From: Geobacteraceae bacterium
Lineage (GTDB): Bacteria > Desulfobacterota > Desulfuromonadia > Desulfuromonadales > BM103
Direction: 5' to 3'
Assembly: GCA_024641085.1 (NCBI GenBank)
Contig: JAHEDT010000012.1
Location: 1-64,000 of the forward strand
Length of the DNA stretch: 64,000 nt
This document shows, in pieces, positions 16,588-24,434 of this stretch. The notes under the pieces are model-generated. The model worked only from the letters and a program-made list of their open reading frames with translations, was not told the origin of the DNA and did no database searches. Position numbers and translations under genes: made by a program. Positions within the stretch are counted from its first letter, which is position 1, and each line of letters starts with the position of its first letter.

Positions 16588-17225
16588 ATGTTAAAACCGG
16601 CGGGTCGCGTCCCGCCGGACGCCATACTTTTGCCCGGCAGCAAAAGTATGCAAAAGTGCCATCACCTCGCGGGGGGCATGTCTTGCGCGATCATTCTGCT
16701 GATCAATCAACAACTCAGCTAATAACCGCATCCCTGCCCTTGGCAGCACTACGGGGCCCTATTTTACCGGGCCACCGGGGTCTCCGAAGGGAATGCTGCA
16801 GGTCATATCAACGGGTCTGCTGCTATCAAAGTACACAGACCGAGAAACCCAAGCCATCTAAATTGACGCTTTTGATTGGGTTGTGACTGGTTTCACCTCG
16901 CGCCTCGAACCTTGCACCTCACACCTCTCGATACTAAATTTGTGAAATGTGTAGACCTGACCCCAATCATTCCACGGCGCTCGTCGCGCGTTCCGCGTCC
17001 CGGGTTCTATCGTGCGACTCGCGGACCATCCGGGGGCCAAACAGGAGGGCCCCCGCCAGGGTGGTCGAAGCGTAGACGGTAAGTTCTCATGATGTACCGA
17101 TGCACGGTGCCAATCGATTACGCGTAAGACATGCCAAGCGCCGCGTCAGGCCTTTTTCTGCGTACTCTTTTGGGCCAGCAAAAGAGTACGGCGTCCGGCG
17201 GGACGCGACCCGCCGGTTTTAACAT
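16588..17225. repeat. Structured repeat, unit 2, bounded by perfect 36-bp inverted repeats
   Basis: Bases 16588-16623 and 17190-17225 are exact reverse complements. Just inside lie a left hairpin (16623-16632 / 16641-16650) and a right hairpin (17161-17172 / 17179-17190, loop GGCCAG). Left and right hairpin stems, and those of unit 1, differ in sequence but remain fully paired. The outer inverted repeat is itself self-complementary (CCGGCGGG ... CCCGCCGG). A REP-like fragment (GTGAAATGTGTAGACCTGAC) is embedded at about 16940-16960. No transposase frame is inside. Confidence 0.82.
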
Positions 17226-17289
17226 CGAGAGGCGGGTAGCGCGTGGCGGGTTACGCGAAGTGGGCAAGGGTATAACCTGAAACTACTAC

Positions 17290-17415
17290 CGCGGAGGGCC
17301 AACAATTGGGGACACTCTATTTTGAGTGTCCCCAGGCGAAGTTTCTGATTTTACTCACCTTGCACCTCGAACCTCTCGATACTGTTTTTGTGAAATGTGT
17401 TGACCTGACCATATT
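17290..17415. repeat. REP-like elements next to the structured repeat
   Basis: A perfect 10-bp hairpin (GGGGACACTC, 17308-17317, with 17324-17333) is followed by GTGAAATGTGTTGACCTGAC at about 17391-17410, a near copy of the piece at about 16943. The same GGGACACTCTATTTTGAGTG box recurs at 42.69 kb. Such boxes are typical of repeats mobilised by REP-associated tyrosine transposases; none is encoded here. Confidence 0.65.
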
Positions 17416-17426
17416 TAATTTTATTC

Positions 17427-17455
17427 TTGACTATTATAGTATACTTTATTATTGT
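17427..17455 (+). promoter_or_regulatory. Candidate promoter region of cysK
   Basis: TTGACT (17427-17432) with TATTGT (17450-17455) at 17-base spacing, in a markedly AT-rich stretch of about 170 bases. The GTATAC palindrome inside the spacer (within ATAGTATACTT) could be an operator. Assignment is tentative. Confidence 0.35.
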
Positions 17456-17585
17456 TTATATTGTTGAGCGATTAACTGTTGTATAAAAATTCTAAAACAC
17501 GCAAACCATTTCATAAATTTGACGTTACACATACAAAAGCTAAGTTGATTGGCATCAATCGAACTCATGCCCTAAGGAGCTTGCC

Positions 17586-18542
17586 ATGAGCCACATATAC
17601 AAGGACAACTCACTGTCGATCGGCCGCACCCCCCTGGTACAACTCAATCGCATCGTCGCTGAGGGAGGCGCCAGGGTCCTCGCCAAAATCGAGGGGCGCA
17701 ACCCGGCCTATTCGGTCAAATGCCGCATCGGTGCGTCGATGATCTGGGATGCCGAACAGAAGGGGCTGATCGGCCCCGGGCGGGAACTGGTCGAGCCGAC
17801 CAGCGGCAATACCGGCATCGCCCTCGCCTTTGTTGCCGCGGCTCGGGGCATCCCAATCACCCTGACCATGCCGGAGACGATGAGCCTGGAGCGCCGCAAG
17901 GTTCTCAAGGCTTTCGGTGCCAATCTGGTTCTGACCCCGGGTGCCAAGGGGGTGAATGGTGCCATTGCTGAAGCGGAAGCCATTGCAGCCAGCGACCCCG
18001 AGCGATACCTGCTGCTGCACCAGTTCAAGAATCCTGCGAACCCCGCGATTCACCTCAAGACCACCGGACCGGAGATCTGGGACGATACCGGTGGCGATGT
18101 CGATGTCTTCGTCTCCGGCGTCGGTACCGGCGGGACGATCACCGGGGTCACCCGCTATTTCAAGGACGTTCGCGGCAAGCAGATCACCTCGGTGGCGGTG
18201 GAACCTGTGGACAGCCCGGTGATCACCCAAAAACTTGCCGGAGAAGTCCTTCAGCCCGGCCCTCACAAGATCCAGGGCATCGGGGCCGGCTTCATCCCTG
18301 ACATTCTTGATCTCAGCCTGGTTGACCGGGTCGAGCAGGTCAGCAATGAGGAGGCCATCGAATACGCTCATCGCCTGGCCCGCGAAGAGGGGATCCTTGC
18401 CGGCATCTCATGCGGCGCCGCCGCAGCGGTTGCAGTCCGTTTGGCCGCGCTGCCGGAATTCAAGGGCAAGACCATTGCCGTGCTCCTGCCCGATTCCGGG
18501 GAACGCTATTTGTCGAGCGTTCTCTACGAGGGGATGGACTGA
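17586..18542 (+). CDS. cysK: Cysteine synthase A (O-acetylserine sulfhydrylase)
   Basis: PLP enzyme that makes cysteine from O-acetylserine and sulfide in the cytoplasm. The PLP lysine is K45 (NPAYSVKCR), the substrate loop is [10 protein letters not shown] (about 74-83) and the phosphate-binding loop is GTGGTITG (about 180). The 318-residue length and the C-terminal [11 protein letters not shown] match CysK closely. The ATG at 17586 has AAGGAG eight bases upstream. It is separated from the downstream pair of sulfur enzymes by a riboswitch, so it is probably its own transcript responding to sulfur or cysteine status. Confidence 0.95.
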   Translation: MSHIYKDNSLSIGRTPLVQLNRIVAEGGARVLAKIEGRNPAYSVKCRIGASMIWDAEQKGLIGPGRELVEPTSGNTGIALAFVAAARGIPITLTMPETMSLERRKVLKAFGANLVLTPGAKGVNGAIAEAEAIAASDPERYLLLHQFKNPANPAIHLKTTGPEIWDDTGGDVDVFVSGVGTGGTITGVTRYFKDVRGKQITSVAVEPVDSPVITQKLAGEVLQPGPHKIQGIGAGFIPDILDLSLVDRVEQVSNEEAIEYAHRLAREEGILAGISCGAAAAVAVRLAALPEFKGKTIAVLLPDSGERYLSSVLYEGMD

Positions 18543-18594
18543 AATCTTCAAGCCGCAGGGTGAGCAGCGGCAATGACCAATCATTACTTTTAAT

Positions 18595-18622
18595 TTGACA
18601 TTCGTTTTATGATTCTTTATTT
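18595..18622 (+). promoter_or_regulatory. Candidate promoter of the SAM-riboswitch transcript
   Basis: Perfect -35 TTGACA at 18595-18600 with a weak -10 TTTATT at 18617-18622 (spacer 16). Placement about 30 bases before the riboswitch P1 stem is right for a short leader. Confidence 0.45.
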
Positions 18623-18650
18623 CTGTTGTCACATAGTTGCTTAACAGCAG

Positions 18651-18771
18651 CGTCTTTATCAAGAGTGGTGGAGGGACAGGCCCTGCGAAGCCACAGCAAC
18701 CGATCCGCCGTCGCCAAGGGCAAAGCGGATGACAGGTGCTAAATCCTACCCCGGTTTACCGGGGAAAGATG
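18651..18771 (+). promoter_or_regulatory. SAM-I (S-box) riboswitch
   Basis: Binds S-adenosylmethionine in the nascent RNA and switches off downstream genes. Conserved S-box blocks are visible in order: TATCAAGAGTGGTGGAGGGA, then GGCCCTGCGAAGCCACAGCA with the core GCAACC, then the AAGG-containing stem and GGTGCTAAATCC. P1 closes by CGTCTTT (18651-18657) pairing with AAAGATG (18765-18771). A terminator hairpin follows at 18812, so control is by transcription termination. The regulated genes are the two trans-sulfuration or sulfhydrylation enzymes at 18875 and 20123. Confidence 0.93.
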
Positions 18772-18811
18772 GGGACGGAGCTCAGGGAACATGCCAATCA
18801 TGTCTCTCCAG

Positions 18812-18845
18812 GCCCCTTCTCAAACATCCGAGAAGGGGCTTTTTC
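18812..18845 (+). terminator. Riboswitch-controlled terminator
   Basis: Perfect 10-bp stem (GCCCCTTCTC, 18812-18821, with 18830-18839) followed by TTTTT. It lies 30 bases before the start codon at 18875 and is the expression platform of the SAM-I riboswitch. Confidence 0.92.
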
Positions 18846-18874
18846 GTTCCCTTCTCATCAACCGAGGAGGTCAG

Positions 18875-20026
18875 ATGACTGCAGCACGCGAACATTCACA
18901 GGAAACCCGGCTGGTTCAGCTGGGAGTCGGCGTCGATGAAAAGACCGGCGCGATCAGTGTACCGATTCATCCGAGTGCGACCTACCGGCATCCCGGGGTT
19001 GGCGAATCGACCGGTTACGATTACACCCGGTCCGGTAACCCCACCAGGCAGGTCCTCGAGGAAGGTCTGGCCAATCTAGAAGGAGGCGCACGCGCGCTGG
19101 CCTTCTCCTCCGGGATGGCAGCCCTGACCACGTTCTTCCTGCACTTTTCCCAGGGTGATCACCTGGTCGTCAGCGAGGACCTCTATGGTGGGACTTACCG
19201 GGTGCTCGACCAGATTTTTGCCAATTTCGGGCTGACCGTCACCTACGTCGACACCACACAGACAGCCGCCGTTGCCGCGGCCGTCACCGACCGGACCAGG
19301 GCCCTGCTGGTGGAGACCCCCGGCAACCCGCTGCTCGGCATTGCCGACCTGGCCGCCCTCGGCGAGCTCTGCCGCCAACACGACCTGCTCTTTGCCGTTG
19401 ACAACACCTTTCTGAGCCCGATCCTGCAGCGGCCCTTCGAATTCGGCGCCGACGTCGTCATCTACAGCGCCACCAAGTATCTCGGCGGCCACAACGACCT
19501 CTGTGCCGGCATCCTGGTGGCCCGCAAAGCAGACCTCGGCGAACGGCTTTATTTCCTGCAGAACTCGACCGGCGCGATCCTGCCGCCTTTCGATTGCTGG
19601 CTGCTGCTGCGCAGTCTGAAAACCCTGGCACTGCGCATCGAGCGCCATTGCCACAATGCCCACCTCGTCGCACGCTGGCTGGAGCAACACCCCAAGGTCA
19701 CCGACATCTACTATCCCGGCCTGGAAAAACATCCCGGCCATGAACTGTCATGCAGACAGGCAAGCGGTTTTGGCGGTATGCTGTCATTCCGGGTCGACAG
19801 CGATGCAACCGCGCGCACAGCGCTCAAACGACTCGCGTTGATCTCCTTTGCCGAGAGTCTCGGCGGGGTGGAGTCCCTGATGACCCTGCCGGCCGTGCAG
19901 ACCCACGGCGACATCCCGGCGGCAGAGCGCCTGCGGCTCGGCATCTGCGAGCGCCTGCTGCGCCTTTCGGTCGGGACCGAATCCGCTGAGGATATCATTG
20001 CCGATCTTGAACAGGCGTTGGCCTAG
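18875..20026 (+). CDS. Cys/Met-metabolism PLP enzyme (cystathionine gamma-synthase / O-acylhomoserine sulfhydrylase type)
   Basis: Fold-type I PLP enzyme of homocysteine synthesis. The PLP lysine is K201 (YSATKYLGGH), the substrate motif YDYTRSGNPTR is at about 48-58 and the ring-stacking tyrosine lies in EDLYGGTYR. The ATG at 18875 follows GAGGAGG; longer frames from 18791 run through the terminator hairpin and are rejected. Its 383 residues suit cystathionine gamma-synthase or gamma-lyase. It is under the SAM-I riboswitch, which says it works toward methionine. Which acyl-homoserine and which sulfur donor it uses cannot be told by eye. Confidence 0.9.
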   Translation: MTAAREHSQETRLVQLGVGVDEKTGAISVPIHPSATYRHPGVGESTGYDYTRSGNPTRQVLEEGLANLEGGARALAFSSGMAALTTFFLHFSQGDHLVVSEDLYGGTYRVLDQIFANFGLTVTYVDTTQTAAVAAAVTDRTRALLVETPGNPLLGIADLAALGELCRQHDLLFAVDNTFLSPILQRPFEFGADVVIYSATKYLGGHNDLCAGILVARKADLGERLYFLQNSTGAILPPFDCWLLLRSLKTLALRIERHCHNAHLVARWLEQHPKVTDIYYPGLEKHPGHELSCRQASGFGGMLSFRVDSDATARTALKRLALISFAESLGGVESLMTLPAVQTHGDIPAAERLRLGICERLLRLSVGTESAEDIIADLEQALA

Positions 20027-20122
20027 TCGCCGTGAGGAGCCCCACACTGACCCGCTGCGACTTTGGACTTCTTTTCATCACCGGTCCAGACAGGTCCGGC
20101 TTGTCTGACGGAGGACTCATCC

Positions 20123-21268
20123 ATGACAGAGAAACATTATCGCCCGGCCACCCTGCTGGTTCACCAGGGCAAGGACCGTGACCCGGCAACCGGCGCGGCG
20201 ACCGTGCCAATCTACCAGGCCTCGACCTACCACCATGCAGGCGGCGCTTCCGGACAGTACGATTACGCCCGCAGCGGCAACCCGAGCCGCGAGCAGGTCG
20301 AAGAGGCGATCGCCCTTCTGGAGGGCGGGGTGCGCGGCTTCGCCTTCGCCTCGGGAATGGCGGCCATCGGCAGCGCCCTGTCGCTGCTCAAGAGCGGTGA
20401 CCACCTGATCGCATCCGCCGGCCTCTACGGCGGCTCCTGGCGCTACATCACCGGTGTCCTGCCGCAGCAGGGCGTCACCGTCAGCCTGGTCGATACCACC
20501 GACACCAGCGCCGTGGCAGCGGCCATCACGCCGCAAACCCGGGCGCTCTTTCTCGAAACCCCGTCGAACCCGCTCTTCCAGATCACCGATTTAAGGGCCA
20601 TGGCCGACATTGCCAGGGGCAGCGGGCTGATCACCCTGCTCGACAACACCTTCATGACACCGCTGATGCAGCGCCCGCTCGACCTCGGCATCGATGTCAG
20701 CATCCACAGCGCCACCAAGTTCCTCGGCGGCCACAGCGACATTCTCGCCGGCCTGGTCACCACGGCGGAAGCCGCCCTGGGCAAGCGGATCAAGTATTTC
20801 CAGAATACCTTCGGGGCCGTTCTGTCACCCTTCGACTCATTTCTCCTCTCGCGCGGGATCAAGACCCTCAAGGTGCGTCTCGACGCATCACAGGCCACCG
20901 CCCAGCAGCTCGCCGAGCGCCTCGCAGCCCACCCGGCGGTGGCCCGCGTCTGGTTTCCCGGCCTGGCCGATTTTCCCGGTCGCGCCCTGCACTTTTCCCA
21001 GGCCACCGGCGCCGGGGCCGTGCTCTCTTTCGAGCTGCAGACGGAAGCGCAGGTCGCCAAGCTGTTAAATGCCGTCGAACTGCCGATCATCGCCCCCAGC
21101 CTGGGCGGCGTGGAAACCATTCTCACCCACTGCTGGTCGATGTCGCACGCGGCCATTCCGATCGAGGACAAGCTCCGGCAGGGGATTTCAAAAAAACTGC
21201 TGCGCATCTCGGTCGGGCTGGAAGATATCGAAGACCTCTGGGAAGACCTGGAGAAGGGGCTGAGCTGA
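20123..21268 (+). CDS. Cys/Met-metabolism PLP enzyme, second paralogue
   Basis: Paralogue of the preceding gene, 381 residues. PLP lysine K199 (HSATKFLGGH), substrate motif YDYARSGNPSR, and AGLYGGSWRY. The start at 20123 has GGAGGACT upstream; the in-frame start at 20063 is rejected. It lies 96 bases after its neighbour and ends in the ISVGLEDIEDLW segment typical of the family. One of the pair probably makes cystathionine and the other cleaves it (beta-lyase) to homocysteine, giving a complete transsulfuration route, or one uses sulfide directly. Same transcript as the SAM riboswitch by position. Confidence 0.9.
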   Translation: MTEKHYRPATLLVHQGKDRDPATGAATVPIYQASTYHHAGGASGQYDYARSGNPSREQVEEAIALLEGGVRGFAFASGMAAIGSALSLLKSGDHLIASAGLYGGSWRYITGVLPQQGVTVSLVDTTDTSAVAAAITPQTRALFLETPSNPLFQITDLRAMADIARGSGLITLLDNTFMTPLMQRPLDLGIDVSIHSATKFLGGHSDILAGLVTTAEAALGKRIKYFQNTFGAVLSPFDSFLLSRGIKTLKVRLDASQATAQQLAERLAAHPAVARVWFPGLADFPGRALHFSQATGAGAVLSFELQTEAQVAKLLNAVELPIIAPSLGGVETILTHCWSMSHAAIPIEDKLRQGISKKLLRISVGLEDIEDLWEDLEKGLS

Positions 21269-21316
21269 CGGTTGCCGGGTACTTTCTGTCCGGGCACGTC
21301 CGGCAGTCAAATTTCA

Positions 21317-21345
21317 TTGAAAGACCGGGGCGTTTGTGCTAAATA
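21317..21345 (+). promoter_or_regulatory. Promoter of the tRNA-Thr gene
   Basis: TTGAAA (21317-21322), spacer of 17, TAAATA (21340-21345). The tRNA begins 20 bases downstream, a usual distance for a stable-RNA promoter. Confidence 0.65.
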
Positions 21346-21365
21346 TCTGAACCTTGTCAAAATTT

Positions 21366-21441
<76 letters not shown>

Positions 21442-21452
21442 TTATGAAAACG

Positions 21453-21497
21453 GGGGCTTGCGTAATTTTAGTACGCAAGCCCCTGTTCTGTTTTTGT
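21453..21497 (+). terminator. Terminator of tRNA-Thr
   Basis: Perfect 12-bp stem (21453-21464 with 21472-21483), followed by TGTTCTGTTTTTG. Starts 12 bases after the tRNA CCA end. Confidence 0.85.
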
Positions 21498-21634
21498 ATT
21501 TTGTCCCTCGCGAGCCCCGCCTCCCAAAATCGGCAATGACAAGCTAACATTCTGGGCCAAGATAATGAGAGCGTTTCGACCGATGGAAACCAAGCGAGGA
21601 GTTGCTCTTTATGTATAGCCGTTGGAAACAAACC

Positions 21635-21667
21635 AGCGGATCGTCAGTCCTGCAGCGACGATCCGCT
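21635..21667 (-). terminator. Terminator of the ygeW operon
   Basis: Perfect 11-bp stem (AGCGGATCGTC, 21635-21645, with 21657-21667) located 27 bases past the ygeW stop on the minus strand; the minus-strand sequence after it is T-rich (GGTTTGTTTCC). Confidence 0.7.
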
Positions 21668-21693
21668 CGATCATTGATTCCAGGTTCAAAATC

Positions 21694-22890
21694 TTAAAAC
21701 ACCCTCGGCTTGTCCTGTTGCAGGAGCTGTGTCAGCTTGCCTGCCGGGTCTTTGACTTTCGCCAGGAAGATCATCGCGGCGATCACGTAGGGTTTGTAGC
21801 TGGCCTCGAAGTAGAGCGGGTCGCGATAGCGGTCGAAGACCGACGCGGCGACTTCGCCCTGCTGGCAGCTGACGCCGGTGATATCTGCCGGCAGGCAGTG
21901 CATATAGAGTGCGCGCTGGTCCCTGGTCAGCGCCATCAGTTGTTCGGTGCACTCCCAATCCTTGAAATTGGCGTTCTGGGCCAGCAGCTCCTTCTCCAGC
22001 GCCTTGATGCCGTCCATGTCGTTGTTGCCATAGAGGACGGTGCGTTTTTCCATGGCGTTGAACGGCGCCCAGCTCTTTGGATAGACGATATCCGCACCCT
22101 CGAAGGCCTCGGCCATCGACCCCGTCTTGCTGAAGGACCCGCCGGCCGCGGCCGCGTTCCTGCGCGCCACCTCTTCCACTTCCGGCATCACTTCATAGCC
22201 CTTCGGGTGAGCCAGCACCACGTCCATGCCGAAGCGGGTCATCAGGCCGATGATCCCCTGCGGCACCGACAGCGGCTTGCCGTAAGACGGGGAGTAGGCC
22301 CAGGACATGGCAATCTTTTTGCCTTTGAGGTTCTCCAGCCCGCCGAAATGCTGGATCAGGTGCATGGCATCGGCCATCGACTGAGTCGGGTGGTCGATAT
22401 CGCACTGCAGGTTCACCAGGGTCGGCCGCTGCTCGAGAATCCCTGCGGCGTAGCCCTGCGCAACCGACGCGGCCACTTCACGCATGTAGGCGTTGCCCTT
22501 GCCGATGTACATGTCGTCGCGAATGCCGATGACATCGGCCATGAACGAGACCATGTTGGCGGTTTCCCGCACGGTCTCCCCATGGGCGATCTGTGACTTG
22601 CCCTCGTCCAGGTCCTGTACCGCCAGGCCCAGCAGGTTGGCGGCGCTGGAAAAACTGAAACGGGTCCGGGTGGAATTATCCCGGAACAGGGACACGGCCA
22701 GGCCGCTGTCGAAGATCCGGGGCGAAACATTGCTCTTGCGCATCTGCATGAGGACCTCCGCCATTTTGAACACGGCGAAAATCTCATCGTCGCTGCGATC
22801 CCAGGTCAGCAGGAAATCATCCAGGTACATCCCTGCTGTATCGAGGTCGGCCAACTGCTTGATCATTTTTTCGGTAGCTCCCTTGGACAT
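21694..22890 (-). CDS. ygeW: Knotted carbamoyltransferase, YgeW type
   Basis: Aspartate/ornithine carbamoyltransferase superfamily enzyme. The carbamoyl-phosphate motif STRTR is at residues 73-77 and the second-domain HPTQSMADAMHL block is present; the long insertions and the sequence RPTLVNLQCDIDHPTQS match YgeW, whose true substrate is not settled. In enteric and gut bacteria this gene sits in clusters for anaerobic purine degradation and was earlier linked to selenium-dependent hydroxylases. I prefer the ATG at 22890 (MSKGAT), since GGAG precedes it; 22902 is an alternative. Last gene of the nine-gene operon. With the carbamate kinase here, the reaction is likely catabolic: release of carbamoyl phosphate from a carbamoylated compound. 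Confidence 0.9.
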   Translation of the reverse strand: MSKGATEKMIKQLADLDTAGMYLDDFLLTWDRSDDEIFAVFKMAEVLMQMRKSNVSPRIFDSGLAVSLFRDNSTRTRFSFSSAANLLGLAVQDLDEGKSQIAHGETVRETANMVSFMADVIGIRDDMYIGKGNAYMREVAASVAQGYAAGILEQRPTLVNLQCDIDHPTQSMADAMHLIQHFGGLENLKGKKIAMSWAYSPSYGKPLSVPQGIIGLMTRFGMDVVLAHPKGYEVMPEVEEVARRNAAAAGGSFSKTGSMAEAFEGADIVYPKSWAPFNAMEKRTVLYGNNDMDGIKALEKELLAQNANFKDWECTEQLMALTRDQRALYMHCLPADITGVSCQQGEVAASVFDRYRDPLYFEASYKPYVIAAMIFLAKVKDPAGKLTQLLQQDKPRVF

Positions 22891-22946
22891 ACATTTCTCC
22901 ATCTATGTTGTATTGATCGGTGACTGCCTGTAGGGCGTAGATCCCT

Positions 22947-24434
22947 TTACAGCAGACCGACCCGTTCGTTGAACTCGGTGATCAGGGCATCGATTTCGGT
23001 GACCTGGTCGAACATGGGGTACCAGTAGTTGTCATGGTCGTACCACTGGTCGTTCAGCTCCTGCACCTCGCGCCCCTGCTGCTCGATCCAGGTGTAGTAT
23101 TTGAGGTTGTGGATGGTCTTTTTCTGGTAATAGGAGAGCTCCTTGATGTGATCGATACCGACCGATCTGACCAGCTCGATATCCCGCTGCGCATCCGCGT
23201 CCCGATAGACGCCCCGCTCGGCCTCCAGCTCGCTGAGCCGGGACCCGTAGAGCTGCATAGAATCGGTCGCAATCGAGACCACGAAGTCGTCCTCGGTCAA
23301 TTCGTTGTACTTGGCGTATTTGATGGCTGCGACCATGTTGCCGATACCGGAGATGCCGAGCAGATCGAGCTGTTCGGCCAACCGGGCGGAGACCCCGTTG
23401 GCGATCAGGGCTTTTCGGCCCACCGGCTCGTTGAACAGACGCAGCAGGCGCATCGGCACCTCGTCGTCCACCGCAACCGCAAAATCGGTCTCCTTGCAGT
23501 TGTGCACCCAGGGAACATGCTTGTCGCCGATCCCCTCGATGCGATGGCCGCCGAAACCATTGTAAAGCAGGGTCGGACATTGCAGCGCCTCGGCAGCCAC
23601 CAGATGCGAACGGGGGAAGGCCCTTTTCAGGAAGTAGCCGGCGCCGAGAGTCCCCCCGGAGCCGGAGGAAGAGACGTAGCCGGCATAGCGCTTGCCGGGA
23701 GTCAGATAGTGCTCGAGCAGGGTCTCGACGGCATGCCCGGTCACCGAATAGTGCCACAACGGATTGCCCATTTCCTCGAACTGGTTGAAGATCTGCAGAT
23801 CCTGCCCCGACTCGCGCAGTTCCCAGCATTTGTCAAAGATCTCCTTGACGTTCGATTCGCAGCCGGGCGTGGCAATCACTTCGCCGGCGATCTCGTTGAG
23901 CCACGCAAAGCGTTCCTGCGACATCTCTTCCGGCAGGATGGCGATCGCATTGCAGGCCAGCAGTGCGGAGATGTAAGCCCCGCCACGACAATAGTTGCCG
24001 GTGGAGGGCCAGACCGCCTTGGTCTGCCGCGGGTCGAACTGACCGGTCACCAGGCGCGGCACCAGGCAGCCGAAGGTGGCCCCGACCTTGTGTGCGCCGG
24101 TGGGGAACCAGCGTCCGGTGAGCATGATGATGGTGGCCCGGCAGCCGGTCAACTCCGGTGGCAGCACGCAGTGGTTGACTCCGCCGAAGAGCCCGCCGGT
24201 CTCCTTCGGTTCGTTCTGCCAGGTGATGCGGTAGAGGTTGGCCGAATGCAGGTCCCACAGGCCGGTCTGAGCCAGCGTCTCCTTGACCTTCTGTGGCACC
24301 TTCTCCGGGTGGCGCATCATCTCGAAGGTCGGCAGGGTAATCCCCTTCTCCCGGCAATAGGCAATGTTTTTGTCCAGCGTTTGCGGTTTTATGGTGAGAT
24401 CGATCACGGGCTTATCCTTCTTATAAAATGTCAT
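22947..24434 (-). CDS. Fold-type II PLP-dependent enzyme ('subunit beta' family, cysteine-synthase-like)
   Basis: A 495-residue tryptophan-synthase-beta-like PLP protein. The likely PLP lysine is K116 in PTGAHKVGATFG, a serine/threonine-rich loop WPSTGNYCRGG follows, and a glycine-rich phosphate loop SSSGSGGTLGAG is at about 245-256. The N-terminal 100 residues and C-terminal 150 residues extend beyond the usual core. This family is annotated only as PLP-dependent protein in databases I know. Its start overlaps the threonine-synthase-like gene by 14 bases. By position it replaces the diaminopropionate ammonia-lyase YgeX of other ygeW clusters, so an ammonia-lyase role on an amino acid released by the pathway is a fair inference, not shown. 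Confidence 0.85.
   Translation of the reverse strand: MTFYKKDKPVIDLTIKPQTLDKNIAYCREKGITLPTFEMMRHPEKVPQKVKETLAQTGLWDLHSANLYRITWQNEPKETGGLFGGVNHCVLPPELTGCRATIIMLTGRWFPTGAHKVGATFGCLVPRLVTGQFDPRQTKAVWPSTGNYCRGGAYISALLACNAIAILPEEMSQERFAWLNEIAGEVIATPGCESNVKEIFDKCWELRESGQDLQIFNQFEEMGNPLWHYSVTGHAVETLLEHYLTPGKRYAGYVSSSGSGGTLGAGYFLKRAFPRSHLVAAEALQCPTLLYNGFGGHRIEGIGDKHVPWVHNCKETDFAVAVDDEVPMRLLRLFNEPVGRKALIANGVSARLAEQLDLLGISGIGNMVAAIKYAKYNELTEDDFVVSIATDSMQLYGSRLSELEAERGVYRDADAQRDIELVRSVGIDHIKELSYYQKKTIHNLKYYTWIEQQGREVQELNDQWYDHDNYWYPMFDQVTEIDALITEFNERVGLL

Larger units (their letters stand above)
15837..17420. other. Gene-free structured repeat region
   Basis: About 1.6 kb without a supported gene. It is filled by two related units (15966-16543 and 16593-17220) rich in nested hairpins, plus REP-like fragments at 16930-16970 and 17290-17415. 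An open frame of about 70 codons recurs in both units, but it runs straight through the hairpins and has no consistent ribosome binding site, so I do not call it a gene. AT-rich DNA resumes at about 17410 in front of cysK. Confidence 0.75.

Noticed and set aside
15870-16886. Recurring 70-codon open frame in both structured repeat units (shared VKTGGSRPAG and HVLRDHS segments)
   Set aside because: It runs through the terminal hairpins, has no consistent ribosome binding site, and its conservation follows from the nucleotide repeat. Only about one of four base differences changes the protein, which is too few to infer coding selection.
15966-17225. CRISPR array
   Set aside because: Only two long units, with internal hairpins and no regular short spacer/repeat periodicity; no cas genes.
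17586-21268. One transcript for cysK plus both PLP genes
   Set aside because: A promoter-like TTGACA, a riboswitch and a terminator separate cysK from the pair, so separate control is more likely.
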